Shown here piece after piece: positions 25,924-35,637 of a DNA stretch of 64,000 nt. Position numbers and translations under genes: made by a program. Location of the stretch: positions 143,760-207,759 of the forward strand of contig CAKUBE010000001.1 in assembly GCA_934636715.1 (NCBI GenBank). Reading direction: 5' to 3'. The notes beneath the pieces were generated by a model that worked only from the letters and a program-made list of their open reading frames with translations, was not told where the DNA came from and ran no database searches. This DNA comes from an uncultured Arachnia sp. (lineage in GTDB: Bacteria > Actinomycetota > Actinomycetes > Propionibacteriales > Propionibacteriaceae). The number at the start of each line of letters is the position of its first letter. The stretch's first letter is position 1.

Positions 25924-26409
25924 ATGACTTTTTCGATCGGTGAGACGGTTGTTTACCCCAATCATGGGACGGCTGTCATCGAAGACATCGAAAACCGGAC
26001 CATCAAGGGTGAGGACAAGCTGTTCCTCGTATTGCGCGTTATCGGCCAAAACGACTTGGTGATCAAGGTGCCCGCCTGCAATCTGGATCTGGTGGGCGTA
26101 CGCGACGTGGTTGACGCGGACGGTCTGGAGAAGGTGTTCTCCGTGCTGCGCGCGGAGCACACGGAGGAGCCGGCCAACTGGTCGCGCCGCTTCAAGGCGA
26201 ACATGGAGAAGCTCCACTCCGGCAACGTGATCAAGGTGTCCGAGGTCGTGCGCGACCTGTGGCGCCGCGATCGTGACAAGGGCCTCTCGGCAGGTGAGAA
26301 GCGAATGCTGGCCAAGGCGCGCGCCATTCTGGTCGCCGAATTGGCTCTTGCCGAAAAGGTCGAGGAGGACAAGGCGGAGATCATGCTCGACGAGGTGCTC
26401 GCCTCCTAG
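25924..26409 (+). CDS. carD: CarD-family transcription regulator
   Basis: A 161-residue RNA-polymerase-binding protein. The N-terminal Tudor-like domain ([20 protein letters not shown]) contacts the RNAP beta subunit. The helical C-terminal domain contains the DNA-contacting tryptophan region ([15 protein letters not shown]). CarD stabilises open promoter complexes, particularly at rRNA genes in actinobacteria. Length matches mycobacterial CarD (162). It is followed by ispD and ispF, a conserved order. AAAGGGG sits upstream of ATG 25924. Confidence 0.95.
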   Translation: MTFSIGETVVYPNHGTAVIEDIENRTIKGEDKLFLVLRVIGQNDLVIKVPACNLDLVGVRDVVDADGLEKVFSVLRAEHTEEPANWSRRFKANMEKLHSGNVIKVSEVVRDLWRRDRDKGLSAGEKRMLAKARAILVAELALAEKVEEDKAEIMLDEVLAS

Positions 26410-26446
26410 TCGTCCTCAGCCAGGACAAATTCGAGAAATAACAGAA

Positions 26447-27130
26447 GTGTCGTTTACCGAGGTACCGGTCGTCGCCGTCGTGGTGGCGGCCGGTTCTGGT
26501 TCCCGGCTCGGCGCGGCCGTCCCCAAGGCGCTGGTGGAGCTCGACGGCGTGCCCCTCGTCCGTCGCGCGGTCGATGCCCTCCTCGCGGGCGGCGTCACGC
26601 AGGTCGTCGTCACCATCCCCGCCGACCACGAGCCCGCCTTCCGTGTGGCACTGGGGGCCATCACACTGACACCCGGCGGGGAGACGCGCCAGGACTCGGT
26701 GCGGCTCGGGTTGGCGGCGCTCGACGCGCCCGACGACGCCGTGGTGCTCGTTCACGACGCGGCGCGATGTCTCGTTCCGCCGGAGGTGGTGCACGCCGTC
26801 GCAGCTGCCATCCTCAGCGGCGCCGACGCCGCCATTCCCGTCGTTCCCGTCGTCGACTCGATTCGCCGCGTCGACGGCGACGCCAACTCGATCGTCGACC
26901 GTGCTCACCTGCGGGCCGTTCAAACCCCGCAGGGCGCGCGCTTGGGCGTGCTGCGCGCTGCTCACGACCGCGTCGCCGCCGACGGCGTCGAGGTGACCGA
27001 CGACGCGTCCGTCTGTGAGCACGCCGGCTATGCGGTGACGCTCGTCCCGGGTCACCGGGACGCGATGAAGATCACCGAGCCGGTCGACCTGATCCTTGCC
27101 CGGACCATTCTTGGCGAACAGAAGCGCTGA
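26447..27130 (+). CDS. ispD: 2-C-methyl-D-erythritol 4-phosphate cytidylyltransferase
   Basis: A 227-residue enzyme of the MEP isoprenoid pathway, converting MEP and CTP to CDP-ME. It shows the nucleotide-binding VVAAGSGSRLG, the substrate motif TPGGETRQDSV, VLVHDAARCLVP and the C-terminal VTDDASVCEHAG. GTG 26447 is chosen from the start of similarity (VSFTEVPVVAVVVAAG); upstream codons overlap carD's end. It is followed by ispF, but a 72-bp palindrome separates the two. Confidence 0.93.
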   Translation: MSFTEVPVVAVVVAAGSGSRLGAAVPKALVELDGVPLVRRAVDALLAGGVTQVVVTIPADHEPAFRVALGAITLTPGGETRQDSVRLGLAALDAPDDAVVLVHDAARCLVPPEVVHAVAAAILSGADAAIPVVPVVDSIRRVDGDANSIVDRAHLRAVQTPQGARLGVLRAAHDRVAADGVEVTDDASVCEHAGYAVTLVPGHRDAMKITEPVDLILARTILGEQKR

Positions 27131-27142
27131 CAACCGTGAGGC

Positions 27143-27214
27143 GTGCACAAATCTCTCCATGCGTCGAGGAAGGGCCATATAGCCCTTCCTCGACGCATAC
27201 AGAGATTTGTGCAC
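27143..27214. repeat. 72-bp palindromic repeat, copy 2
   Basis: GTGCACAAATCTCTCCATG to CATACAGAGATTTGTGCAC, with centre CCATATAG. The arms (GCGTCGAGGAAGGGC and GCCCTTCCTCGACGC) pair perfectly, giving a stem of over 30 bp with a 2-base mismatch at position 15. This copy is the best preserved. It lies between ispD and ispF. Confidence 0.9.
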
Positions 27215-27239
27215 GGGAAGCTGAGGAGAAGGAGCGGTG

Positions 27240-27701
27240 ATGAGGGTTGGGATCGGTACCGACGTGCACCGGTTGGAGCCGGGCGTGCCCATGTGGGTGG
27301 CCGGGCTGTACTTTCCGGACGAGCCCGCGGGGTTGGCCGGTCACTCGGACGGCGACGTCGCCTGCCATGCTGCCTGCGACGCGCTGCTGAGCGCCACCGG
27401 ACTCGGCGACCTCGGCTCGAACTACGGCACGGCCGAACCCGAGTGGGCAGGCGCCAGCGGCGTCGCGTTCCTCGCCGAGACCGCGCGCCGGATCCGCGCG
27501 GCGGGCTTCGAGATCGGCAACGTGTCCGTCCAGGTGATCGGGAACCGCCCCAAGCTGTCTCCCCGTCGGTCCGACGCCGAGGCCACCATGACCGCCGCCC
27601 TCGGCGCCCCCGTCACCGTCAGCGCCACCACCACTGACGGCCTGGGCCTGACCGGCCGAGGCGAGGGCGTCGCGGCCATCGCCGTCGCTGCCGTCTACTA
27701 G
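27240..27701 (+). CDS. ispF: 2-C-methyl-D-erythritol 2,4-cyclodiphosphate synthase
   Basis: A 153-residue zinc enzyme forming MEcPP from CDP-ME 2-phosphate in the MEP pathway. Metal ligands are visible in [12 protein letters not shown] (DxH) and [17 protein letters not shown] (His). The C-terminal [19 protein letters not shown] is typical. GTG 27237 or ATG 27240 may be used; GAGGAGAAGGAG lies just upstream. It belongs with carD-ispD. Confidence 0.95.
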   Translation: MRVGIGTDVHRLEPGVPMWVAGLYFPDEPAGLAGHSDGDVACHAACDALLSATGLGDLGSNYGTAEPEWAGASGVAFLAETARRIRAAGFEIGNVSVQVIGNRPKLSPRRSDAEATMTAALGAPVTVSATTTDGLGLTGRGEGVAAIAVAAVY

Positions 27702-27951
27702 TTCGGCTCGGGGTCCGACTGTCGGTCGAGGAGGCCGCTCCCGCCCACGTGCCGACGAGCGTCTCCCTGGGTTGCGTCTTGCGATGGTGCTCGTCGCCAC
27801 GACGCCCACCTAACCTACTCGCGGCCCTCCTCGACCGCCAGTCTCGCTGGCACGCCCCGGCTTGCTCGTCAAGGGCCGAGGAGAGGGTGAGTCTGGCTTA
27901 CAGGAGCGGCCCCATCCGTCGCCAGACCGGGGCCGGGCTACGGCAGACGGG
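27702..27951. other. Non-coding gap between ispF and glyA
   Basis: This 250-bp stretch between two convergent genes shows no recognised gene, RNA or repeat. Short reading frames are open through it on both strands but look like GC-driven shadows. Confidence 0.5.
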
Positions 27952-29388
27952 TCACAGCCCCAGGCCCGGGTAGAGCGGGTGGGCGCCGACGAGGGCGGCG
28001 GCGCCGTCGAGGGTCGACTGGCGCACGTCGTCGGACAGGTCGTACTTCGCCTTGCTCGGAGCCCCTGCCGCCGTGGTGGTCGGCTTCGCGCTGCGGAGGA
28101 CACCGGCGATCAGGTCCGCGACGGCGTCCATGTCGGAGGTCGTGAAACCACGGGAGGTGAGCGCCGGGGTGCCGACGCGCACGCCGGAGGTGTACCAGGC
28201 ACCGTTCGGGTCGTTCGGCACCGAGTTCCGGTTGGTGACGATGCCCGACTCCAGCAGCGCAGCCTCGGCCTGGCGGCCGGTCAGCCCGAAGTTGTTCACG
28301 TCGAGCAGGACGATGTGGTTGTCGGTGCCGCCGGTGACCAGGTTCACGCCGCGGCTCAGCAGGCCCTCGGCCAGGGCCTTCGCGTTGTCGGCGACGGCCT
28401 GTGCGTAGGCGCGGAACTCCGCGGTGCGCGCCTCGGCCAGCGCGACGGCCTTGGCCGCCATCACGTGCGACAGCGGGCCGCCGAGCACCAGCGGGCAGCC
28501 GCGGTCCACCGACGGCGCGAACTCCTCGGTGGCCAGCACCATGCCGCCGCGGGGGCCGCGCAGGGACTTGTGCGTCGTCGTCGTCACCACGTGCGCGAAG
28601 GGGACGGGGTCCTCCTCGCCGGTGAACACCTTGCCGGCCACTAGACCCGCGAAGTGGGCCATGTCGACCATGAGGACGGCGCCCACCTCGTCGGCGATCT
28701 CGCGCATCTTCGCGAAGTTGATCCGGCGCGGGTACGCGGAGTAGCCGGCGACGAGGATCAGCGGCTTGAACTCGCGCGCCTGCGCGGCGACGGCGTCGTA
28801 GTCGAGGAGCTGCGTCTCGGGATCCGTGCCGTAGTGGCGCTGGTGGAACATCTTGCCGGAGACGTTCGGGCGGAAGCCGTGCGTGAGGTGGCCGCCGGCG
28901 TCGAGGGACATGCCGAGCAGGCGCTGGTCGCCGAAGCGGCGACGGAGGGTCTCCCAGTCGGCCTCGCTGAGCTCCGCGACGCCCTTCGCGCCGAACTCGG
29001 CCAGCGCGGGCTGCTCGATGCGGTTGGCGAGGATGGCCCAGTAGGCGGTCAGGTTGGCGTCGATGCCCGAGTGGGGCTGCACGTAGGCGTACTCCGCGCC
29101 GAACAGCTCGCGGGCGTGCTCGGCGGCGACGGCCTCGACGGTGTCGACGTTCTGGCAGCCCGCGTAGAAGCGGTGACCGACGGTGCCCTCGGCGTACTTG
29201 TCGCTCAGCCAGGTGCCCATCGTGGCGAGCACGGGCAGGCTGGCGTAGTTCTCCGAGGCGATCAGCTTCAGCGAGTTGCGCTGGTCTGTGAGCTCCTGGC
29301 GCGTCGCCTGCGCGATGCGGGGCTCCACGGCCTCGATGGCAGAGAGAAGGGTCTGGTAAGCGGTGCTGAGGGCAGAGGCGTCAGTCAC
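27952..29388 (-). CDS. glyA: Serine hydroxymethyltransferase
   Basis: A 478-residue PLP enzyme converting serine and tetrahydrofolate to glycine and methylene-tetrahydrofolate. It shows LIASENYAS, the PLP-lysine motif [25 protein letters not shown] and the C-terminal [15 protein letters not shown]. It is longer than the ~420-residue enterobacterial enzyme because of an insertion after the N-terminal third (around [18 protein letters not shown]), an actinobacterial variant length. Start ATG 29388 ([12 protein letters not shown]). Confidence 0.94.
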   Translation of the reverse strand: MTDASALSTAYQTLLSAIEAVEPRIAQATRQELTDQRNSLKLIASENYASLPVLATMGTWLSDKYAEGTVGHRFYAGCQNVDTVEAVAAEHARELFGAEYAYVQPHSGIDANLTAYWAILANRIEQPALAEFGAKGVAELSEADWETLRRRFGDQRLLGMSLDAGGHLTHGFRPNVSGKMFHQRHYGTDPETQLLDYDAVAAQAREFKPLILVAGYSAYPRRINFAKMREIADEVGAVLMVDMAHFAGLVAGKVFTGEEDPVPFAHVVTTTTHKSLRGPRGGMVLATEEFAPSVDRGCPLVLGGPLSHVMAAKAVALAEARTAEFRAYAQAVADNAKALAEGLLSRGVNLVTGGTDNHIVLLDVNNFGLTGRQAEAALLESGIVTNRNSVPNDPNGAWYTSGVRVGTPALTSRGFTTSDMDAVADLIAGVLRSAKPTTTAAGAPSKAKYDLSDDVRQSTLDGAAALVGAHPLYPGLGL

Positions 29389-29479
29389 GTCACTCCTATA
29401 TCGGTGGGATTCGGGACCAGTCTAGGGAATGCGCACCGGGGCAGCGGAATCGTCCTCGGGCGGTCCACGCCGACGACGG

Positions 29480-31651
29480 CTACCCCGCCCCGACGGTGCC
29501 GAGCACCTGGCCCCCGACGACCACCTCGGCGCTGCGCGGGCCCTGCCCGGGCGCGAGGAGCCGGTCGTGCGGGAGCGCGAACCGCGCCGTCGCCCCGCCG
29601 GGCACCCTCTCGAACGTGACGAGCGTGAGCAGCCGGGGAACCGCGGTCCCTCCGCGCTGGCGGGCGAACACGGGCACGACGGTGCTGCCCGGGCCGGGCG
29701 GAACCGTCACCGTCACGTGCGCGACGCCGTCGCCGTCGCCGTCGACCATGGCGGCGACCCAGCCCTCCGTCGGCGCCCCGTGGCCGAAGGGGAGGAGCAC
29801 GGGTTCCGGGACGTCTCGGTACACGTTCGCCGCGGACCAGCGGTCGTTGTAGCGAACGGGGGCGGCCGACGGCGTGCTCGGCAGGGTGAACGGCAGTCGA
29901 CCCGCGGGCACGGCGTCGCCGAGGAGCGCGTCGACCACCGCGGCCGGCCCGAAGGGCCCCGCGTAGCCTGCCCAGAGGACCGAGTCGGAGGACGCGATCA
30001 CCTCCGTCAGGACGTGGGGACGGCCCGCCACGACCACCGACACGACGTGGCCCTTCGCCGCTCGGCGCACCCGGCGGATCAGATCGTCCTGGCTGCCCGG
30101 GAGGCTCACGTCGGCGAGGTCGACGCCCTCGCCGCAGGTCGCACCGGTGGCCAGGGCCGCCCCGTTGACGTCGAAGTCGTCGGAGTAGGCGCGGTGGCTC
30201 GTGCCGCCGAGCACCGCCACCACGACGTCGGCCGCGCCCACGGCGTCGTCGAAGCCCGCGTCATCGGGTAAGGCGGAGCGCACCTCGCCGCTGAGCCGCG
30301 CCGTCAGCTCGCCGAGGACCGTGCGGTGCGCTCCGGGCCGAAGCGGCGCCACGTAGTCGCCGAGGAAGCAGCCGAGGTCGTCGGCGTTCGGGCCGACCAC
30401 GGCGACCCGGCTCGATGGCAGGCGCAGCGTGGACGGGGGCGGCCAGCCGGAGAGCGGCACGAGCGCCCGGGCCGCGAGGCGGCGCGACGCCGCCTCCGTG
30501 GCGGCGAAAGCGGCGCCGAGGTCGCCGCGCCCGACGATCCGCTCGCGTTCAGTTGCCGGCTCCGCCGTCCGGGGCAACAGCCCGAGCGCGTCCTTGACGC
30601 TCAGCACGCGGCGGGCCGCCGTCGTGACCGCGCCGAAGACCCGCTCGGATCGCTCAGCCGACTCGACGAGGGTGGTGAATCCCTCGTCCCAGAGCGAGAG
30701 GTCCACCCCGGCGAGCAGCGCGGCGCGGCCCGCGTCCGGGATAGACCCCGTGACGCGGACCAGCTGGTCGACGGCCACCCCGTCGGCCATCACGAGGCCC
30801 CGGAAGCCGCGCTCCTCGCGGAGCCAGGTGGTGAGCAGCCAGGGGTTGGCGCAGCAGGGCACGCCGTCGATGTCGTTGTAGGCGGCCATGAAGCCGACCG
30901 CGCCGGCCTCGACGCCCGCGGCCGCTGCGGGCAGGTGGATCTCGTGCAGGTCGCGCGGGCCGATGACGGCGGATTGGCCGTTGCGTCCGCCCACCGCCTC
31001 GCCCTGCGCAGCCAGGTGCTTGAGGACGACGCCGACGCCGTCGCCGCCCAGCCTCTCCCCGTCGGCCCCCTGCATGCCGCGGACCGCAGCCCGGACCAGT
31101 TCGGCGGCGAGCAGGGGATCCTCCCCGAAGCACTCCTCGGCGCGTCCCCAGCTGGGGTGCCGCAGGATGTCGAGGCCGGACACCAGTGCGAGGTCGACGC
31201 CGCTGGCTGCCAGCTCAGAGGCGACGGCAGCGCACGCCTGCTCGAAGAGCGCCGGGTCCCAGGTGGCCCCCACCGCGAGGTTCTGCGGGAGGATCGTGCC
31301 GCCGAGCGCCTGATGCCCGTGGGGCGCCTCCTCGATGACGAGCGCCCCGATCGACTCGGGATTCGCCGCGCGGACCGCCTCCTGGACGAGCGCGACGACC
31401 TCGACGCGGTCGTCGGGGGTCACGCCGTCGGCCCAGGACCTGCCGGACCAGGCGTCGGCGCGCATCAGCCCGTAGATCGCGCCGAGCCCTGACCAGCGCT
31501 CGATCTCGCGCAGCCCCTCGTCGATCAGCCGCCAACCGCGCGGCCCCCGCTCGACCGCGCGCCAGCCGAGCAGCCGTTGGTTCAACTGGCCTACCCGCTG
31601 CGTGAGGTCGAGCCCGGCCAGCGCCGCCTCGACCCGGGCGTCCGCGTCCAT
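29480..31651 (-). CDS. Glycoside hydrolase family 3 protein (beta-glucosidase/xylosidase-like)
   Basis: A 723-residue GH3 enzyme hydrolysing beta-linked glucosides, xylosides or similar. The N-terminal TIM barrel (about 20-330) contains EEAPHGHQALGGT, GVVLKHLAAQGE (Lys-His) and FRGLVMADGVAV, where the Asp is the expected nucleophile. The alpha/beta sandwich (about 390-580) follows, then a fibronectin-III-like C-terminal domain. There is no signal peptide, so it probably acts on imported oligosaccharides. No sugar transporter lies beside it; 10 bp separate it from rlmB upstream. Confidence 0.88.
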   Translation of the reverse strand: MDADARVEAALAGLDLTQRVGQLNQRLLGWRAVERGPRGWRLIDEGLREIERWSGLGAIYGLMRADAWSGRSWADGVTPDDRVEVVALVQEAVRAANPESIGALVIEEAPHGHQALGGTILPQNLAVGATWDPALFEQACAAVASELAASGVDLALVSGLDILRHPSWGRAEECFGEDPLLAAELVRAAVRGMQGADGERLGGDGVGVVLKHLAAQGEAVGGRNGQSAVIGPRDLHEIHLPAAAAGVEAGAVGFMAAYNDIDGVPCCANPWLLTTWLREERGFRGLVMADGVAVDQLVRVTGSIPDAGRAALLAGVDLSLWDEGFTTLVESAERSERVFGAVTTAARRVLSVKDALGLLPRTAEPATERERIVGRGDLGAAFAATEAASRRLAARALVPLSGWPPPSTLRLPSSRVAVVGPNADDLGCFLGDYVAPLRPGAHRTVLGELTARLSGEVRSALPDDAGFDDAVGAADVVVAVLGGTSHRAYSDDFDVNGAALATGATCGEGVDLADVSLPGSQDDLIRRVRRAAKGHVVSVVVAGRPHVLTEVIASSDSVLWAGYAGPFGPAAVVDALLGDAVPAGRLPFTLPSTPSAAPVRYNDRWSAANVYRDVPEPVLLPFGHGAPTEGWVAAMVDGDGDGVAHVTVTVPPGPGSTVVPVFARQRGGTAVPRLLTLVTFERVPGGATARFALPHDRLLAPGQGPRSAEVVVGGQVLGTVGAG

Positions 31652-31660
31652 GACCCGTCC

Positions 31661-32608
31661 TCAGGCGTTGTCGGATCCGCGCTGCTGAGCGACCTCGTAG
31701 AGCGCGATGGCGGCGGCCACGGAGGCGTTCAGCGACTCGACGGCCGAGGCGATCGGGATGGAGACCAGCGCGTCGCAGTGCTCGCGGACCAGGCGCGCGA
31801 GGCCCTCGTCCTCCGAGCCGACGACGATCAGCAGCGGCCCGGTCACGCCCGGCGCGGCCGAGATGGGCAGCTCGCCCTCACCGGCGAGGCCGACGACCGT
31901 GAAGCCCATCTTCGACGCCTGAACCAGCGTGCGGTTGAGGTTGGTCGCCATCGCGACCGGGACCCGCGCCGCGGCGCCTGCTGACGTCTTCCACGCCGCC
32001 GCCGTCATCGACGCCGAGCGGCGCGCCGGGATGACGACGCCCTTCGCGCCGAAAGCGCCGGCGGAGCGCACGATCGCGCCCAGGTTGCGCGGGTCGGTGA
32101 TGCCGTCGAGGGCGACGACGATGCCGTCGTCCATGGCGTCGGCGAGGACGTCCTCGGGATCGGCGTACTCGTAGGCGGGGAGCTGCAGCGCGACGCCCTG
32201 GTGGACGAGCCCGCCGGTGACGCGGTCGAGTTCCGCGCGCGTGACCTGGAGCATGGGAAGCCCGTGCTCCGCGGTGAACTTCAGGATGTCGCGGAGGCGG
32301 TCGTCGCGCTCCGCGCCCTCGGCGACGTAGGCCTGCTTCACGGGCAGCCCCGCCGTCAGGGCCTCGAAGACGGGGTTGCGGCCGACGACCCAGTCGGCGC
32401 CCGCCACGGACCGGTGCTGCTTCTTCGGCTGCGAGCCCTGACGGCGCTGCGCGGCCTGCTTCTGCTTGTACGCCTTGTGGTAGACGCGGTCCTCGGCCTT
32501 CGGCGTCGGCCCGCGGCCCTCGAGCGACTTGCGGATGCGCCCGCCGGAGCCCGCGGCCTTGTTCTTGCCCTTGCTTGTCGCGCCGCGGCGCGAGGAGTTG
32601 CCTGCCAT
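31661..32608 (-). CDS. rlmB: 23S rRNA (guanosine-2'-O-)-methyltransferase RlmB
   Basis: A 315-residue SPOUT methyltransferase of the TrmH family that methylates a 23S rRNA guanosine 2'-OH. The first ~90 residues are basic and low-complexity (SRRGATSKGKNKAAGSGGRI), typical of actinobacterial members. The substrate-binding domain follows (VVGRNPVFEAL), then the SPOUT knot motifs: DGITDPRNLGAIVRSAGAFG, LLIVVGSEDEGLARL and IPIASAVESLNASVAAAI. It lies 9 bp downstream of cysS, the usual gene pair. Confidence 0.92.
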   Translation of the reverse strand: MAGNSSRRGATSKGKNKAAGSGGRIRKSLEGRGPTPKAEDRVYHKAYKQKQAAQRRQGSQPKKQHRSVAGADWVVGRNPVFEALTAGLPVKQAYVAEGAERDDRLRDILKFTAEHGLPMLQVTRAELDRVTGGLVHQGVALQLPAYEYADPEDVLADAMDDGIVVALDGITDPRNLGAIVRSAGAFGAKGVVIPARRSASMTAAAWKTSAGAAARVPVAMATNLNRTLVQASKMGFTVVGLAGEGELPISAAPGVTGPLLIVVGSEDEGLARLVREHCDALVSIPIASAVESLNASVAAAIALYEVAQQRGSDNA

Positions 32609-32617
32609 GTCTCTGCT

Positions 32618-34060
32618 CTACTTCTCCAGGCTCCAGGTGGGGCCTGCGGGGGTGTCGGTGATCTGGAGGCCGAGTCCGGCCAGGGTGTCGCGGATGGCGT
32701 CGGCGGCGGCCCAGTCCTTGTTGGCCCGCGCGTTCGCGCGCTGTTCGAGGAGGGCGCCGACGAGGCCGTCGACGACGGGGCGGAGGTCGCCGTCGGCGTT
32801 CTCGGATTCCCATTCGGGGGCCTGGGGATTCAGGCCGAAGACATCGAGCATGCTGGTCACGGCGAAGAAGTGCTCGCGGATGGCCTCGGCGTCGTCGGCG
32901 GCGAGGGCCTGGTTCCCGGCGCGGACGGCCTCGAACAGCACGGCGGTGGCCGCGGGGGTGCCGAGGTCGTCGTCCATGGCCGCGGCGAACTGGGGCCAGA
33001 ACGGCAGGGACAGCCGGGCGTAGGCGTGGAAGCCCTTCTCGATCTTCTCGAACGCGCGGGCGACGAAGGAGTCGATGCGTGCGATCGCCTTCTCGGCCTC
33101 GGCCAGTGAGCCGCGGGTGTCGTCGTCCTCGGGGGAGAACTCGATGGTCGAGCGGTAGTGCGGCGCGAGCAGGAAGAAGCGCACGGCGCGCGGGTTGTAG
33201 CGCTTGGTGACCTCGGTGACGAGCGCGGTGTTGCCGAGCGACTTGCTCATCTTCTCCCCGGCCATGGTCACCCAGGCGTTGTGCATCCAGTAGCGCGCGA
33301 AGCCGTGGCCGGCCGCGGCCGACTGCGCCAGCTCGTTCTCGTGGTGCGGGAAGCGCAGGTCGATGCCGCCGCCGTGGATGTCGAACGTGTCGCCGAGGTA
33401 CTTGCCCGCCATGGCCGAGCACTCGAGATGCCAGCCGGGGCGGCCGCGGCCCCAGGGGGACGGCCAGGACGCCGTCGCGGGCTCGCTGGGCTTGTAGCCC
33501 TTCCAGAGGGCGAAGTCGCGGGGGTCGCGCTTGCCGCGCGGGTCGGCGTCGGCGGCGGGCTCCATCTCGTCGACCTTCATGCCGCTGAGCTCGCCGTAGC
33601 GGGGCCAGGATCGGACGTCGAAGTAGACGTCGCCGGAGCCGTCCGGCGCGACGTAGGCGTGGCCGCGCTCGATCAGGGCCTCGGTCAGCTCCAGCATCTC
33701 CGGGATGTGGCCGGTGGCGCGGGGTTCGTAGGTGGGGGGCTTGCAGCCGAGCGCGGCGTAGGCCTCGTGCAGCTCGCGCTCGAACTTGTAGGCGTGCGCG
33801 AACCACTCCACGCCCTCCTCGGCCGACTTGGCGAGGATCTTGTCGTCGATGTCGGTGACGTTGGCGACGACGGTGACGTCGTAGCCCTCGTGCTCCAGCC
33901 AGCGGTGCAGGACGTCGAAGACGACCTCCTTGCGGATGTGACCGAGGTGCGGCGACGCCTGAACGGTCAGCCCGCAGTGGTAGATGGACACCTTGCCGTC
34001 GGCGAGCGGGACGAACTCGCGCACGGTGCGAGTGGCGGTGTCATACAGGTTCAGGGTCAC
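32618..34060 (-). CDS. cysS: Cysteinyl-tRNA synthetase
   Basis: A 480-residue class I aminoacyl-tRNA synthetase charging tRNA-Cys. It shows the zinc Cys in [20 protein letters not shown] (HIGH-like HLGH), the WHLECSAM Cys/His zinc site and the KMSKS signature ([10 protein letters not shown]). Start GTG 34060 ([12 protein letters not shown]). The GTG is preceded by TAAACT eight bases away and by no ribosome-binding site, suggesting leaderless translation. It is divergent from a methyltransferase gene across 36 bp and cotranscribed with rlmB. Confidence 0.95.
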   Translation of the reverse strand: MTLNLYDTATRTVREFVPLADGKVSIYHCGLTVQASPHLGHIRKEVVFDVLHRWLEHEGYDVTVVANVTDIDDKILAKSAEEGVEWFAHAYKFERELHEAYAALGCKPPTYEPRATGHIPEMLELTEALIERGHAYVAPDGSGDVYFDVRSWPRYGELSGMKVDEMEPAADADPRGKRDPRDFALWKGYKPSEPATASWPSPWGRGRPGWHLECSAMAGKYLGDTFDIHGGGIDLRFPHHENELAQSAAAGHGFARYWMHNAWVTMAGEKMSKSLGNTALVTEVTKRYNPRAVRFFLLAPHYRSTIEFSPEDDDTRGSLAEAEKAIARIDSFVARAFEKIEKGFHAYARLSLPFWPQFAAAMDDDLGTPAATAVLFEAVRAGNQALAADDAEAIREHFFAVTSMLDVFGLNPQAPEWESENADGDLRPVVDGLVGALLEQRANARANKDWAAADAIRDTLAGLGLQITDTPAGPTWSLEK

Positions 34061-34096
34061 AGGCCGTGAGTTTACCGGGTCGGCGATACTTGGCCG
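34061..34096. promoter_or_regulatory. Compact divergent promoter region cysS / methyltransferase
   Basis: In 36 bp there are two oppositely oriented -10-like hexamers: TAAACT (minus, 34069-34074) 8 bases before the cysS GTG, and GATACT (plus, 34085-34090) 6 bases before the methyltransferase ATG. No Shine-Dalgarno is seen on either side, as expected for two leaderless transcripts. Confidence 0.4.
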
Positions 34097-34705
34097 ATGA
34101 CCCAGGAACGCAGGCGCAGGTACTGGGACGACCAGGCCGCCAGGTTCGATGAGATGATCGCGCCCGTCGAACGACGGTTTCTCGCCGCCAGCAGGGCGTG
34201 GGTAGCCGAGCGGGCGCGGGGAGAGGTGCTCGAGGTCGCCGTCGGGACCGGGCTCAACCTGCCGTACTACGGCCCCGATGCCCGGCTGACCGCGGTCGAG
34301 CTCAGCGAAGGCATGCTCGACGGCGCGCGGCACCGTGCCGCGCGCCACGGCCGGGTCGTCGACTTCGCCGTGGCCAACGGGGAGCGGCTGCCGTTCGCGG
34401 ACGCGAGCTTCGACGCCGTCGTGTGCACCTACTCGCTGTGCGGATTCCGCGACCCGCGCCGCGCCGTCGAGGAGATGCTGAGGGTGCTGCGCCCGGGCGG
34501 CGACCTCCTTCTAGCCGACCATGTCGGTTCCACGAACCCGTTCCTCCACGTCGGTCAGTGGTTGCTGGAGGCGGTGACGTTCCCGCTGCAGGGGGAGCGG
34601 TTCACCCGTCGCCCGCTACGGATCGTCGAGGTGCTGGGCGTGCACATCGCCGAGGCGGAGCGCCTGCACCACGGCATCATCGAACGCGTACGCGCCCAGA
34701 GGTAG
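34097..34705 (+). CDS. Class I SAM-dependent methyltransferase
   Basis: A 202-residue Rossmann-type methyltransferase. The SAM-binding motif is [14 protein letters not shown], then [11 protein letters not shown] (motif II) and [16 protein letters not shown] (motif IV region); it resembles UbiE-like lipid or quinone methyltransferases. The substrate is unknown. It starts at ATG 34097 with a GATACT hexamer 6 bases upstream and no ribosome-binding site. It reads away from cysS. Confidence 0.85.
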   Translation: MTQERRRRYWDDQAARFDEMIAPVERRFLAASRAWVAERARGEVLEVAVGTGLNLPYYGPDARLTAVELSEGMLDGARHRAARHGRVVDFAVANGERLPFADASFDAVVCTYSLCGFRDPRRAVEEMLRVLRPGGDLLLADHVGSTNPFLHVGQWLLEAVTFPLQGERFTRRPLRIVEVLGVHIAEAERLHHGIIERVRAQR

Positions 34706-34843
34706 CGCGAACTCAGCGCGAGAGAGTTGTCCACAGTTGGGCCGCGCGCGGGAAGCTGGGCGCCTCGTTTGCCACAACACTAGGTGGAGGCCGGGAGAGA
34801 CCTGGGTTTCGTACTACACTGGCTGCACAACTAAGAGGCTCGC

Positions 34844-35101
34844 ATGAGGATCTGGGTTCACCCGCGCATCACGGCCAAGCGCCCGGAGGTCACGGACGAG
34901 GACGTCGTGGCGGCGTTCGCGGGAACGCTGCGTAAGGTTCCGCGCGTCGACACAGACCCGACCCAGTGGATCGGCATCGGTGTGGACAGCCGCGGGCGAC
35001 TGCTGGAGTACGTCGCCGTCGAAGACGGTCTGGACTGGATCGTGTTTCATGCGATGCGCGCGACAAAGCGGGCTTTCCGTGAAACAGGTGTGGAGGGATA
35101 G
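34844..35101 (+). CDS. Small toxin-like protein (BrnT/RelE-type fold suspected)
   Basis: An 85-residue protein (MRIWVHPRITAKRPEVTDED...) with RGRLLEYVAVEDGLDWIVFHAM in the second half. This pattern of an N-terminal helix-containing HP(x)..KR segment plus a beta-sheet resembles small actinobacterial toxins of the BrnT/DUF4258 kind, which cleave RNA. No catalytic residues can be proved. A TACACT hexamer at 34815-34820 may be its -10. The next gene starts 4 bp after the stop and encodes a candidate antitoxin. Confidence 0.55.
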   Translation: MRIWVHPRITAKRPEVTDEDVVAAFAGTLRKVPRVDTDPTQWIGIGVDSRGRLLEYVAVEDGLDWIVFHAMRATKRAFRETGVEG

Positions 35102-35105
35102 GGAG

Positions 35106-35378
35106 ATGGCGGAGTACACCGCAAGGAATGGGACCAAATACACCGATGAGGACATCGAGCGCTGGGCGGCGGAGGCTGAGGCCGGATTCCCCGGCGCGCA
35201 GTTCGGGCCCTCGAGCGTCGGACCCCCGACCTCAGGTCGGCCGATCACCGTGGGAGAGCAGGCGCGGCCGTTCACGCTCCGATTGGATGTGGCTCGTCGG
35301 GCGAAACTCAACGAGGTGGCGCAGCGGCGCCACGTCACGGCGTCGCAGCTCGTGCGCGACCTGATCGACGCGCTGTAG
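35106..35378 (+). CDS. Candidate antitoxin (ribbon-helix-helix-like C-terminus)
   Basis: A 90-residue protein with an acidic N-terminal half and a C-terminal segment PFTLRLDVARRAKLNEVAQR then VTASQLVRDLIDAL. This has the beta-strand plus two helices of a ribbon-helix-helix DNA-binding domain. ATG 35106 is preceded by GGATAGGGAG. Its position 4 bp after the toxin-like gene supports a toxin-first type II module that represses its own promoter. Function is inferred from order and fold pattern. Confidence 0.6.
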   Translation: MAEYTARNGTKYTDEDIERWAAEAEAGFPGAQFGPSSVGPPTSGRPITVGEQARPFTLRLDVARRAKLNEVAQRRHVTASQLVRDLIDAL

Positions 35379-35404
35379 GCCGGTCGAAGGCCGCACAGTG
35401 ATGC

Positions 35405-35623
35405 TTATCTGGCGGCTGGCTTGCGTTTGACGACGAGCGCGACCAGCTCGCGGCTGCAGCCGATGCCCGCGGCGAGGGTGCCGTAGGACCACTTCTCGGG
35501 GTCCTCGGCGCGGAGGCGTTTGATCGTGGCGTCGCGCTCGGCGCGGAGCCGGGCCGCGAGTTCTTCGGCTTCGGCGGCTTGACGGTGGAGTTCGCGGGCT
35601 CTGGCTAGGCGGGCGTCCGAGAC
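35405..35623 (-). CDS. Small HTH-like protein of unknown function
   Basis: A ~72-residue protein with an N-terminal charged helix (ARARELHRQAAEAEELAARL) and a C-terminal helix-turn-helix-like stretch (YGTLAAGIGCSRELVALVVK). The frame is open back to GTG 35686, overlapping the rsr stop, but a very strong hairpin at 35638-35672 lies in that part. The GTG at 35623 (VSDARLARARELH) with GGAG nearby is therefore preferred. Role unknown; it could be a small DNA-binding regulator. Confidence 0.5.
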   Translation of the reverse strand, partial: VSDARLARARELHRQAAEAEELAARLRAERDATIKRLRAEDPEKWSYGTLAAGIGCSRELVALVVKRKPAAR

Positions 35624-35637
35624 ACCTCCGCGACGGC

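Noticed and set aside
27702..27951. Possible riboswitch or RNA near glyA
   Set aside because: It lies downstream of glyA, not in its leader, and no known riboswitch core is seen.
34727..34735. TTGTCCACA, a DnaA-box-like sequence
   Set aside because: A single copy without neighbours, AT-rich region or origin genes; likely chance.
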